From Blautia sp. (GTDB lineage Bacteria; Bacillota; Clostridia; Lachnospirales; Lachnospiraceae): DNA of 55,102 nt. Under the pieces are notes generated by a model. That model searched no databases. It saw nothing but the letters and a program-made list of their open reading frames with translations, and was not told where the DNA came from. This document shows, piece after piece, positions 25,459 to 32,733 of the stretch; within the stretch, counting starts at the first letter, position 1, and every line of letters starts with the position of its first letter. The translations under genes were made by a program, and so were the position numbers. Location: contig JAFWGA010000027.1 of assembly GCA_017515325.1 (NCBI GenBank), forward strand, positions 1 to 55,102, written 5' to 3'.

Positions 25459-26955
25459 ATGGTTGAAGTGATAACCAATGTAAACAGCACGATCAATGGG
25501 ATCGTCTGGGGCTGGCCGGCACTGATCCTTCTGGGCTTTGTCGGGGTTCTGATGACCCTGATGACAAAGTTTTTCCAGGTTTCTCATTTCAGATACTGGA
25601 TGAAGCATACGATCGGCGCTATCTTTGGGGAAAGGCATGTAACTGCCCACACAGAGGATAAAACCATCTCCCAGTTTCAGTCCTTATGTACTGCTCTGGC
25701 AGCAACGGTAGGTACCGGTAATATCGTCGGCGTGGCAGGGGCTATTGCCATAGGCGGCCCGGGAGCTGTTTTCTGGATGTGGCTGATCGCGTTTTTCGGT
25801 ATGATGACAAACTATTCAGAGAATGTTCTGGGTATTCTTTACCGTAAGAAAAACTCTGAAGGAGAATGGTGCGGCGGTGCCATGTATTACCTTCGCGACG
25901 GTCTGGGAAGCAAAAAGGGGTGTAAGGAGATCGGTATAGTGCTGGCTGTCCTTTTCTCCACCTTCTGCCTTCTGGCCTCCTTTGGGATCGGAAATATGAG
26001 CCAGGTCAACAGTATGGTAAACAATGTCAACCATGCCTTTGGCGTTCCCATGATCTGGACCGGTCTTTTTCTTTTCTTTGCGGTCGCTCTGGTTATCATA
26101 GGTGGCCTGAAGCGAATTGCGGCCTTTACAGAGAAGCTGGTGCCTTTCATGGTTATCCTCTATCTGATCGGTACCATTATCATTATCATTCTTCATATCG
26201 GTCAGGTTCCGGCAGTTTTTGTTGCCATCTTTAAGGGTGCTTTTGCTCTTAAATCCGCTGCAGGCGGTGTGGTAGGCTCCGGTATTGCCCTTGCGATGCA
26301 GATGGGCATGAAGCGTGGTGTGTTTTCCAATGAGGCCGGCCTTGGCTCCTCTGTTATGGTGCACTCCAGTTCAAACGTCAAAGAGCCTGTCCGTCAGGGC
26401 ATGTGGGGGATCTTTGAGGTCTTTGCGGATACCATCATTGTCTGTACCCTGACATCCCTGACGCTGTTAAGCTGCGGTACGGTAGATCTTACCACCGGAC
26501 AGCTTACGGAAGCAGCGCAGGAGGTTGGCTCCAGTGCCCTGATGGGCTTCGCCTTTGAGCAGACCTTCGGCAAGCTCGGAGCAGCCTTTGTGGCGATCGC
26601 GATCCTGCTTTTCGCCTATTCAACCGTCCTTGGCTGGAGCCATTATGGTTCTAAGGCCTGTGAATACCTGTTCGGAACCCGATCCATCATTTTCTATCGG
26701 ATTATTTTTTCCGGAATCGTTTTGGCGGGTGCCCTTGTGGAAGCTCAGCTGGCATGGGATATTTCCGATACCTTTAACGGTCTGATGATGATCCCCAACC
26801 TGATCGGTGTGTTGGTGCTTTCCCCGCAGGTTATGAAATGTACGAAAAATTATGTGGACAGAAAAATCCGCAATCTGGATGTCGAGCCAATGCTTTCCAT
26901 GTTCCCTGAGATTCAGAAAATCCAGGAGGAAGCGGTCATGAACGGAGAGGATTAA
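25459..26955 (+). CDS. Sodium:amino acid symporter, AGCS (alanine/glycine) family
   Basis: 498 residues from the ATG at 25459, six bases after GGAG; the frame is open upstream, so a longer form is possible but has no ribosome binding site. About ten to twelve membrane segments. Signatures: ALAATVGTGNIVGVAGAIAI near 87, GPGAVFWMWLIAFFGM, GGAMYYLRDGLGSK and RGVFSNEAGLGSS near 295. AGCS carriers import alanine or glycine with sodium. No other transport genes adjoin. Transcription is governed by the promoter and attenuator-like hairpin just upstream. Confidence 0.95.
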   Translation: MVEVITNVNSTINGIVWGWPALILLGFVGVLMTLMTKFFQVSHFRYWMKHTIGAIFGERHVTAHTEDKTISQFQSLCTALAATVGTGNIVGVAGAIAIGGPGAVFWMWLIAFFGMMTNYSENVLGILYRKKNSEGEWCGGAMYYLRDGLGSKKGCKEIGIVLAVLFSTFCLLASFGIGNMSQVNSMVNNVNHAFGVPMIWTGLFLFFAVALVIIGGLKRIAAFTEKLVPFMVILYLIGTIIIIILHIGQVPAVFVAIFKGAFALKSAAGGVVGSGIALAMQMGMKRGVFSNEAGLGSSVMVHSSSNVKEPVRQGMWGIFEVFADTIIVCTLTSLTLLSCGTVDLTTGQLTEAAQEVGSSALMGFAFEQTFGKLGAAFVAIAILLFAYSTVLGWSHYGSKACEYLFGTRSIIFYRIIFSGIVLAGALVEAQLAWDISDTFNGLMMIPNLIGVLVLSPQVMKCTKNYVDRKIRNLDVEPMLSMFPEIQKIQEEAVMNGED

Positions 26956-27010
26956 CTGTAAAAGAAACAATTTTCTACTGTTTGTTTCATGTTATGAATT
27001 GAGATATAGT

Positions 27011-27042
27011 AAAAAAAGTGATACACTTGTATCACTTTTTTT
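27011..27042 (+). terminator. Terminator of the AGCS gene
   Basis: AAAAAAAGTGATACA and TGTATCACTTTTTTT are perfectly complementary around a two-base centre. Confidence 0.88.
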
Positions 27043-27125
27043 ACGACATGGCTGCCTCTATCAGATGTCACCTGACGGTGACCGACAGCCTGCCGCCGTG
27101 GGGCAGAAAGCAGGCCGCGCCTCCC

Positions 27126-27193
27126 TCTGCCGAAGCCAAAACATCATCCGAAGACAGTTTGCCGGACTAGAGCATATGTTCTAAGAGGAGAAG
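27126..27193 (+). promoter_or_regulatory. DegV leader (copy R2 of a repeated leader motif)
   Basis: TCTGCCGA ... CAAAA ... TCATCCGAAGACAG ... TAGAGC ... GTTCTAAGAGGAGAAG, matching the rpsR leader at 9625-9695 in order and spacing. The final part contains the Shine-Dalgarno site eight bases before the DegV start. Confidence 0.55.
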
Positions 27194-27200
27194 ATAAAAA

Positions 27201-28067
27201 ATGCAGACAGCAGTCATGACAGATACAAACAGTGGTATTACCGTAGAAGAAGGACGAGCCTTGGGAATTTTTGTTCTTCCGATGCCTGTAATCATAGATA
27301 AGAAGGATCACCTGGAAGGGGTTGATGTGACCCACACTCAGCTTTTTGAGGCCATAGAGGCTGGCATAGAGGTTTCCTCTTCCCAGCCTTCCCCGGGGAG
27401 TCTGACAGATCTGTGGGAGCGCATACTGGAAGGCGGCTTTGATGAAGTCATCTATATCCCCATGTCGAGTGGCCTGAGCGGATCCTGCAGTGCTGCCTCT
27501 GCGTTGGCGGAGGAGTACGAAGGACGGGTTCAGGTAGCGGACAACCACAGGATTTCGGTTACTCTTCATGATTCTGTTCTGGATGCACAGAAAATGGCTC
27601 AGGCCGGGGCATCGGCCCTGGAGATCAAGAGCTACCTGGAAGAGCACGCTTATGAATCAAGTATTTATATTGCGGTGAACTCGCTTGACCTGCTCCGGAA
27701 AAGCGGCAGGGTTACCCCTGCTGCTGCTGCCATTGCTACTGTGATGAACCTGAAGCCTATCCTGACGATCCAGGGAGGAAAGCTTGACAGCTTTGCGAAG
27801 GCGCGTGGCGTGAAGCACTGCATGAAAAAGATATTGGAGGCGGCAGGGGAAGACATCCGGACAAGGTTTTCCCAGTTCCCTGCCGAGCGGATCAGCATAG
27901 GAGCCGCAGGCAGCTTTTCCCATATGGAGGATGAGCTGGCCTGGCTGGCCGCTGTCCAGGAGGCTTTTCCGGATCATCCCACCTTCTACGGCAGATTATC
28001 CTGCAGTATTGCCTGCCATGTCAGCGTAGATGCGATCGGGCTTGGGATTTCTGTTCTCCATGAGTAG
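27201..28067 (+). CDS. DegV family fatty-acid-binding protein
   Basis: 288 residues. N-terminal domain: VMTDTNSGITVEEGRALGIF, PMPVIIDKKDH, and SSSQPSPGSLTDLW with the Thr/Ser lipid-binding motif region; IYIPMSSGLSGSCSAA near 88; C-terminal domain with LRKSGRVTPAAAAIATVMNL and KPILTIQGGK. DegV/FakB proteins bind a fatty acid and present it to the FakA kinase. No fakA is in the window. Preceded by a strong AAGAGGAGAAG site. Confidence 0.93.
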   Translation: MQTAVMTDTNSGITVEEGRALGIFVLPMPVIIDKKDHLEGVDVTHTQLFEAIEAGIEVSSSQPSPGSLTDLWERILEGGFDEVIYIPMSSGLSGSCSAASALAEEYEGRVQVADNHRISVTLHDSVLDAQKMAQAGASALEIKSYLEEHAYESSIYIAVNSLDLLRKSGRVTPAAAAIATVMNLKPILTIQGGKLDSFAKARGVKHCMKKILEAAGEDIRTRFSQFPAERISIGAAGSFSHMEDELAWLAAVQEAFPDHPTFYGRLSCSIACHVSVDAIGLGISVLHE

Positions 28068-28084
28068 TCAACAATAAGACAAGG

Positions 28085-28108
28085 GCCTGTCAGTCAGAGA
28101 TGACAGGC
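28085..28108 (+). terminator. Hairpin after the DegV gene
   Basis: GCCTGTCA pairs with TGACAGGC, followed by an A-rich rather than T-rich stretch, so termination is uncertain. Confidence 0.45.
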
Positions 28109-28138
28109 TCAAAAATGCCTTTCATAGAGGAAGAATAA

Positions 28139-28202
28139 AGGGCTGTCACAAGGAATGTGCTATCTGTCGATGACACATTCCTTGTGACAGCCCTCTGTTT
28201 TT
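28139..28202. terminator. Strong 21-bp stem terminator between convergent genes
   Basis: AGGGCTGTCACAAGGAATGTG (split: AGGGCTGTCAC then AAGGAATGTG) is perfectly repeated in inverted form at 28174-28194 and is followed by CTGTTTTTTG. It is unusually long for a terminator. It separates the DegV gene from the minus-strand 3D-domain gene. Confidence 0.8.
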
Positions 28203-28246
28203 TGCCTTATGGAACAGGCCAACTACACCGATGGGCAATTGGCAGT

Positions 28247-28966
28247 TTACCAGGTTACAGCGATGTCAAGCTGATAAGGATTGTAATCCGCAAATCCGCC
28301 GGTATCGCAGACAATGCAGGTACCCAGGCTTGATTCGACCAGGCTGCCTCTGGGATGTACGCCAAGATTGGCAGCACACATGATATAATCACCCAGCATC
28401 TTGCAGCCGTTTTCGTTGACCCAATAAGGATCATTGTTCCCCATACCACGCATGATACTGATCACGCCGGACATATCAAGGTTATAGTAGGTTTCCTTGC
28501 CGCTGGGTCCCATGACGGTGCCGGACATGGGAGAAAGCTGCGGGCCATCCCAGGTTGATGTGGATACGGCACCAGACGAGGCGGTAGAGGTGAACCCTGG
28601 CTCCTCAATGCCATCCTCAGAAGTGATGATGGTAATGGACTGGGCTTTTGAAATATTGGAAACGACAGGCTGGTTGGGAGTACTCTTGGAAGTAAAAGCG
28701 CTGGCATCCGGGTCCTCTTCGGCTTCTTTCTCTTTGTCTGCGGATGTGTCCGAAACAAAAACACTGCCAAAAACGGGGATGAGCAATTCTTCCTCTTCCT
28801 CGTCCTCGTTATCCTTTGCTTTATCCTGTGATGTAAAGATATCTCTGTTATCTTCCCCTGAAACAAAAAGCTCCTGGGACTTTTCCGTAGCGAAGACGGG
28901 AGATGCTGCGAAAACGGATAAAGATGCGACACAGCATGTCAATAGGATACACGTTGTTTTTTTCAT
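28247..28966 (-). CDS. Secreted protein with C-terminal 3D (double-psi barrel) domain
   Basis: 239 residues from the ATG at 28966 (AAAGG upstream). Signal peptide at 1-27 ends PVFA. Residues 28-150 are acidic and low in complexity (an EEEEEL run near 58), a likely wall-spanning linker. The C-terminal 75 residues contain YWVNENGCKMLGDYIMCAAN, GVHPRGSLVESSLGTCIVCD and a closing DTGGFADYNP then LDIAVTW, which fits the 3D/RlpA-like barrel (PRGT ... VxDTGG ... DIA). Related domains occur in resuscitation and lytic transglycosylase-like proteins. Its long leader contains palindromic element 1. Confidence 0.75.
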   Translation of the reverse strand: MKKTTCILLTCCVASLSVFAASPVFATEKSQELFVSGEDNRDIFTSQDKAKDNEDEEEEELLIPVFGSVFVSDTSADKEKEAEEDPDASAFTSKSTPNQPVVSNISKAQSITIITSEDGIEEPGFTSTASSGAVSTSTWDGPQLSPMSGTVMGPSGKETYYNLDMSGVISIMRGMGNNDPYWVNENGCKMLGDYIMCAANLGVHPRGSLVESSLGTCIVCDTGGFADYNPYQLDIAVTW

Positions 28967-28984
28967 ATAAAACCTTTGATGAGC

Positions 28985-29196
28985 TAAGGCCCTGTAATTA
29001 AATTCCTCCGCCCTCTGACTTGTCTTCGCAAGCATCTGCCGCGTTGGTCTCGTCTTCCGACTCGGTCGGCGCTAAACGAGTGCCGCCGGCACTCAGCGCC
29101 GTCAGTTGGCGATGCCCGCATCGCCGCCTTCCTCCGCCTTGCATATGCTTACGAATACTGCGTCATATGGCTAAGTTATTTAATTACAGTGCCTAA
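28985..29196 (-). mobile_element. Non-autonomous palindromic element 1 (MITE-like)
   Basis: About 212 bp bounded by inverted ends TAAGGCCCTGTAATTAAAT (28985-29003) and ATTTAATTACAGTGCCTAA (29178-29196), 17 of 19 matching. A central hairpin at 29068-29100 pairs GGCGCT with AGCGCC and GAGTGCCG with CGGCACTC. The right 70 bp (29127-29196) recur exactly at 32142-32211. On the minus strand a 45-codon frame with GGAGGAAGG before its ATG (near 29121) crosses it; I do not call it a gene. TTACAGTGCCTAA is repeated again at 29202-29214. Confidence 0.65.
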
Positions 29197-29261
29197 GGCG
29201 CTTACAGTGCCTAAACGCTCTGTTATTTCCTTTCTTGCTTCAACTGGTTGTTACAGCTGTT

Positions 29262-29290
29262 ATTGTAGCCTTTTGCCTTATGATTGTCAA
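29262..29290 (-). promoter_or_regulatory. Sigma-A promoter of the 3D-domain gene
   Basis: On the minus strand TTGACA (complement of 29285-29290), 17 bases, TACAAT (complement of 29262-29267). The transcript would carry a leader of about 290 bases that includes palindromic element 1. The stretch 29291-29503 beyond it is AT-rich and holds nothing I recognise. Confidence 0.7.
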
Positions 29291-29503
29291 ATTCCAAAGC
29301 AGAAGAGAAATTCGAAAAATATAATGAAAATGATAGCAATCAATTTTTTTTTGCCGCAATTATCGAAAAAGGAACAATAATCCTTAGACGGGTTTTCGAA
29401 TGACAAGAAGGCAAAAGGATAAAATGAATAAAACAGGAGATGGAAATTTATATAAAATGGACAAAAAACAACATGCGTCTGTCCCCGGCTGTTTGACGAT
29501 AGC

Positions 29504-29561
29504 TGCACGCATTTCGCAGCGGAGTGCTGACGGAACGGTTGCCAATGCGTTCAGTAAACAG
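29504..29561 (-). repeat. Degenerate copy E of the bipartite palindromic repeat
   Basis: On the minus strand it reads TGTTTACTGaaCGCATT ... CCGCtGCGAAATGCGTGC, resembling the second half of copies A and B. It lies just after the C39-like gene. Weak match. Confidence 0.3.
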
Positions 29562-30474
29562 CAAGGGAAAATCTGCCGATCTCGTCATAGATCTCCTCCA
29601 GATCTTCCATGCTCATGATGACGGAGCCTTGCAGCGGATCCTGAAGGTATACCTCACCTTCGGTCAGGTCATAGCCGGTCAGGACAGCGCAGTGTTCATT
29701 CCAGTACCAATAGTATTCCCGGCCCCGATAATCAATTTCATCACCGGAAAAATCCGGCATATCATATTCCATGGTTACCCAGAGCAGCACCGGATAACCG
29801 GCGGCGACGTAGGGGAGAAGGCCATACAGACTGGTTTCTGTGAGATCGTGGGCTCTTTGCGTAGCTTTCACAGATATCAGATAGAGATTGGCACTGTTGG
29901 TCAGACCAGGCGGAAAGACACCACCGCCGTCGTACTCCCTGGGATCACCGATATATCCCGCGGCGATATTATCCTCGCTATAGACAAGATAACGGTCTGC
30001 AATCGTGGTTTTTTCAAGAGAGTAACCAAGAAATCTTAAGGCCATAGTAAGAGCTATGCTTTCACAGCCGGTAGGAAGCTCCGGCATCTGGTTAAGATAG
30101 GGAACGGGAAGACTGACCCTCTGTGGGAGATTATCGCTGGCTTCGGCAATTTTTATCTCTGCTTCGGAGGGAGAAGACGTAGCAAGGATAAATTGTTCAT
30201 CTGTCAGAGCATGAGTTATGTTACCGGGCTCCTCACCTGCTGCGTTTTCTATATTTCCGGCAGATGCTGAGGCAGGCTGATGAAAAGAGTACTTAGACCG
30301 GGCCAGGATCCAGATTGCAGCAAAACCTGCGGCCAGGAGCAATATCATCCTTATACCAACTTTTCTTCTGCTGAAAGGAGTGGGACTGTTCTGAAGGCTG
30401 ATGTCTGGTTCGGGCTTATCCTTAGTGTGGGATTCATCTTCATGGGAGATCTGACTTTTTTTCCTGGAGTTCAT
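29551..30474 (-). CDS. Membrane-anchored C39-like peptidase
   Basis: 307 residues from the second of two adjacent ATGs (30474), seven bases after AAGGGAG. Cytoplasmic basic start, one membrane segment at about 42-58, a linker, then a papain-like C39_2 domain from 117. The nucleophile region is VPYLNQMPELPTGCESIALT (Cys137) and the catalytic His is in WNEHCAVLTGYD (His261). The FPPGLTNSANLYLISV-type insert is typical of this Bacillota family, which is annotated as peptidase C39 family without a known substrate. It probably acts outside the membrane. Follows cinA after 100 bases on the same strand. Confidence 0.88.
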   Translation of the reverse strand: MNSRKKSQISHEDESHTKDKPEPDISLQNSPTPFSRRKVGIRMILLLAAGFAAIWILARSKYSFHQPASASAGNIENAAGEEPGNITHALTDEQFILATSSPSEAEIKIAEASDNLPQRVSLPVPYLNQMPELPTGCESIALTMALRFLGYSLEKTTIADRYLVYSEDNIAAGYIGDPREYDGGGVFPPGLTNSANLYLISVKATQRAHDLTETSLYGLLPYVAAGYPVLLWVTMEYDMPDFSGDEIDYRGREYYWYWNEHCAVLTGYDLTEGEVYLQDPLQGSVIMSMEDLEEIYDEIGRFSLAVY

Positions 30475-30574
30475 CATTCAACTCCCTTTCTGCCGGAGGT
30501 AATTGTCTCAGGCGGTTTGTTTTTACACCTGTCTCTCGTTGTTTTCGGTATGGAACGATCTGCTGCCAGAACAA

Positions 30575-31081
30575 TTACCGGTGTGTTACCGGTAACAGGG
30601 GGAGCAGAAAGCGGACCACTGCGTCAGCGGCGGCAAGCTTATAAGCATATCTGGTAGGCAGGGAAGCTATTTCTACGCAATCGGAATACAGGAAACCTTT
30701 TAAATCGACAGCGAAAAAGACTCTTCCCGGTACACTGTCAGCATTATTGGGATCTGGGTTTCCTGTTGTTCCTGTAATCCCCAGTCCGATATCCGAGAGA
30801 TAGGCATGGCGGCAGGCCGTGGCCATGGCACGGGCTGTTTCCGGAGAATAAACGCCGTAACGGGAGATCAGAGCGGCGGGAATCCCCTGACGGATTTTGG
30901 CTTCATTGCTGTAGGTGACAAAGGCACCCTTAAAAATCGCAGAAGCTCCAGGCGTGTCTGTAATCAAAGACGCGATCAATCCGGAGGTGCAGCTTTCCAT
31001 AGTCGTGATGCTGGTATTATGGCTGATCAGATAAAGAGTCAGGGTTTGATAAGCCTGACGAATGCTTTCCTCTTGAATCAT
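30575..31081 (-). CDS. CinA C-terminal domain protein (nicotinamide-nucleotide amidohydrolase, PncC-like)
   Basis: 168 residues, a stand-alone CinA C-terminal domain. Signatures TMESCTSGLIASLITDTPGA, SAIFKGAFVTYSNEAKI, RYGVYSPETARAMA and GITGTTGNPDPNN. The family deamidates NMN to nicotinate mononucleotide in pyridine-nucleotide salvage. The usual GITGiAGP is GITGTTGNP here, a small deviation in the active-site loop. Start overlaps the aldolase stop by four bases (ATGA), so the two are coupled. Confidence 0.85.
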   Translation of the reverse strand: MIQEESIRQAYQTLTLYLISHNTSITTMESCTSGLIASLITDTPGASAIFKGAFVTYSNEAKIRQGIPAALISRYGVYSPETARAMATACRHAYLSDIGLGITGTTGNPDPNNADSVPGRVFFAVDLKGFLYSDCVEIASLPTRYAYKLAAADAVVRFLLPLLPVTHR

Positions 31082-32133
31082 TTTTTAACCTTTTTTAATA
31101 CGGAACAAAGAGCATCTGTATCCTCCTGGGTGGTAGCCCAACTGGTGGCAATCCGCATTACTGCAAGGTCATCCGGAAGCTTTGCCCAGAAGTCCAGTGT
31201 CACCAGGCGGCAAAGGGCATCTGATTCCTGTTTCGTAAGGAGAATAAAGATCTGGTTTGTAGGGGTTTCTAGATAGAAAGAATATCCTGCTTCATGCAGA
31301 CAGCGACGGATCTGGTCTGCCTTTTGGATCGCGTTCTGACCGATTCTTTCATACAGGCCATCTGTGAAGAGGGTATCAAACATGAGTCCTGTCAGTCTTC
31401 CCTTGGCAAGCAAGGCGCCATGCTGCTTGACCTGAGTGAAGAAATGAGGTACCGTATTGTGCCGGGGAAAGACAACAGCTTCGCCGAAGAGGGCGCCGCA
31501 TTTGGTTCCGCCGATATAGAAGACCTCGCACAGGCGGGCGATATCTGCCAGGCTGGCATCGTTTTCAGGGCAGGCCAGAGCATAGGCCAGGCGGGCTCCG
31601 TCAAGATAGAGAGGGATTCCGGCTTGCCGGCAGACACTGCTGATGGCTTCAAGCTCAGAAAGAGAATAAAGGGTTCCGCTCTCAGTGGGCTGGGAGAGAT
31701 AGACCATACCGGGCATGACCATATGCTCGTGGTTTTCATCCTCCCAGTAGCTTTGGATCAGGTGAGAGATATCCTTCGCCTGCAGCTTGCCCTCATGCTG
31801 GGGAAGCAATAGGACTTTATGCCCTCCTGCTTCGATAGCCCCGGCTTCATGGATGCTGATGTGGCCGGTATCAGCCGCTATGACGCCCTGGTAGCTGGCG
31901 AGCATGGCATCTATGACGGTAGCGTTGGTCTGAGTTCCTCCTACCAGGAAAAAGATGTCTGCTTCCGGAGCGCGGCAGGCCTGGCGGATCCTCTGCCGGG
32001 CAGCCTCAGAGAATTGGTCTGTGCCGTAGCCGGAGGTTTTCATCATGTTGGTGGACAGGAGGCGGTCCATAATGGCCGGATGGGCTCCTTCCATATAGTC
32101 GGATGCAAAAGAGAGTTTCTGATTTGATGTCAT
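31078..32133 (-). CDS. Low-specificity threonine aldolase (PLP enzyme)
   Basis: 351 residues. PLP fold type I: FFLVGGTQTNATVIDAML near 60, ADTGHISIHEAGAIEAGGHK near 86-105, LYLDGARLAYAL near 175 and the lysine motif YIGGTKCGALFGEA near 206. Cleaves threonine or allo-threonine to glycine and acetaldehyde, though the beta-eliminating lyase family also contains other specificities. The Shine-Dalgarno site (GGAGGAAGG) comes from the end of the 70-bp repeat that lies directly upstream. Operon aldolase-cinA-C39 peptidase. Confidence 0.9.
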   Translation of the reverse strand: MTSNQKLSFASDYMEGAHPAIMDRLLSTNMMKTSGYGTDQFSEAARQRIRQACRAPEADIFFLVGGTQTNATVIDAMLASYQGVIAADTGHISIHEAGAIEAGGHKVLLLPQHEGKLQAKDISHLIQSYWEDENHEHMVMPGMVYLSQPTESGTLYSLSELEAISSVCRQAGIPLYLDGARLAYALACPENDASLADIARLCEVFYIGGTKCGALFGEAVVFPRHNTVPHFFTQVKQHGALLAKGRLTGLMFDTLFTDGLYERIGQNAIQKADQIRRCLHEAGYSFYLETPTNQIFILLTKQESDALCRLVTLDFWAKLPDDLAVMRIATSWATTQEDTDALCSVLKKVKK

Positions 32134-32141
32134 ATTTCTTC

Positions 32142-32211
32142 CCTTCCTCCGCCTTGCATATGCTTACGAATACTGCGTCATATGGCTAAGTTATTTAATT
32201 ACAGTGCCTAA
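32142..32211 (-). repeat. 70-bp exact repeat forming the aldolase leader
   Basis: Identical over 70 bp to 29127-29196, including the ATTTAATTACAGTGCCTAA terminus. Its other end, on the minus strand GGCGGAGGAAGG, sits about eight bases before the aldolase start codon and provides its ribosome binding site. Confidence 0.8.
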
Positions 32212-32226
32212 TCCAATATAACGTCG

Positions 32227-32256
32227 CCCACACCGGCAGGCAAGTCTGCCGTGGGG
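32227..32256 (-). repeat. Hairpin in the aldolase leader
   Basis: CCCA/TGGGG and CGGCAG/CTGCCG pair around GCAAGT. A close relative, CACCGGCAAGcaagCTTGCCGTG, occurs at 32561-32583 inside palindromic element 2. Confidence 0.5.
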
Positions 32257-32300
32257 TCAGGCGCAGGACGAGACTAATGCACCACCGTTTGGTTACAAGT

Positions 32301-32329
32301 AGTATAGGTAGTGAAAGGAGGCTTGTCAA
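32301..32329 (-). promoter_or_regulatory. Sigma-A promoter of aldolase-cinA-C39
   Basis: On the minus strand TTGACA (complement of 32324-32329), 17 bases, TATACT (complement of 32301-32306). Confidence 0.7.
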
Positions 32330-32369
32330 GATCCGTTGTTTGGGAGGAATCAACGGTTCAGCGGCGCCA

Positions 32370-32614
32370 ATATATGATTTTCCAGTCAAAAGTGATTCTA
32401 CGGATTGTTCCGCGCTTCGCGCTTCCACAATCCTCCCCGATATTCGCAATCCGTGGGACCCCGTTCTCGCCTCCCGGCTCGGTCGTTGCTGAACGCGTGC
32501 CACTGGCACGCAGCAACCCACTTCATGCTCATATCGGGGGCAGTCATAAAGTCATTCCTCCACCGGCAAGCAAGCTTGCCGTGTCGGATGACTTTTGACT
32601 GCTGAATCATATAT
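32370..32614. mobile_element. Non-autonomous palindromic element 2 (MITE-like)
   Basis: About 245 bp with long inverted ends: ATATATGATT nnn CAGTCAAAAGTgAT on the left and ATGACTTTTGACTG nnn AATCATATAT on the right. A central hairpin at 32485-32517 pairs GTTGCTG with CAGCAAC and GCGTGCCA with TGGCACGC. The central 55 bp share about 43 positions with element 1, while the arms differ. It sits between the divergent aldolase and liv promoters, its right end five bases before the liv -35 box. The 32134-32733 gap holds only these repeats and promoters. Confidence 0.65.
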
Positions 32615-32618
32615 ATTC

Positions 32619-32647
32619 TTGCCTACTCAAAAAAAGAGTGTTATAAT
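32619..32647 (+). promoter_or_regulatory. Sigma-A promoter of the liv operon
   Basis: TTGCCT (32619-32624), 17 bases, perfect TATAAT (32642-32647). The short leader holds two adjacent hairpins at 32653-32696 (GTGGCTG/CAGCCAC and GGCAG/CTGCC), possibly regulatory. Confidence 0.75.
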
Positions 32648-32733
32648 TCCTTGTGGCTGTCAGATTGAAGGGGCAGCCACGGCAGAAAAGCTGCCGGATA
32701 TTCCGTTTTGTTATCCGAAAAGGAGGATGTACT

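Noticed and set aside
25374-25460. Glycine riboswitch before the AGCS symporter
   Set aside because: The distance from the promoter to the terminator hairpin is nearly zero, and no tandem aptamer core is present.
28985-29121. A 45-codon Arg-rich minus-strand frame in element 1 with GGAGGAAGG before its ATG
   Set aside because: It crosses the inverted repeats, encodes only Arg/Gly/Ser-rich sequence, and is not preserved in element 2. Kept as a remark only.
32311-32598. A 95-codon frame behind GAAAGGAGG before the liv operon
   Set aside because: It runs straight through the palindromic element 2 hairpin, so its codons are explained by the repeat; the GGAGG belongs to the region of the opposite-strand promoter.
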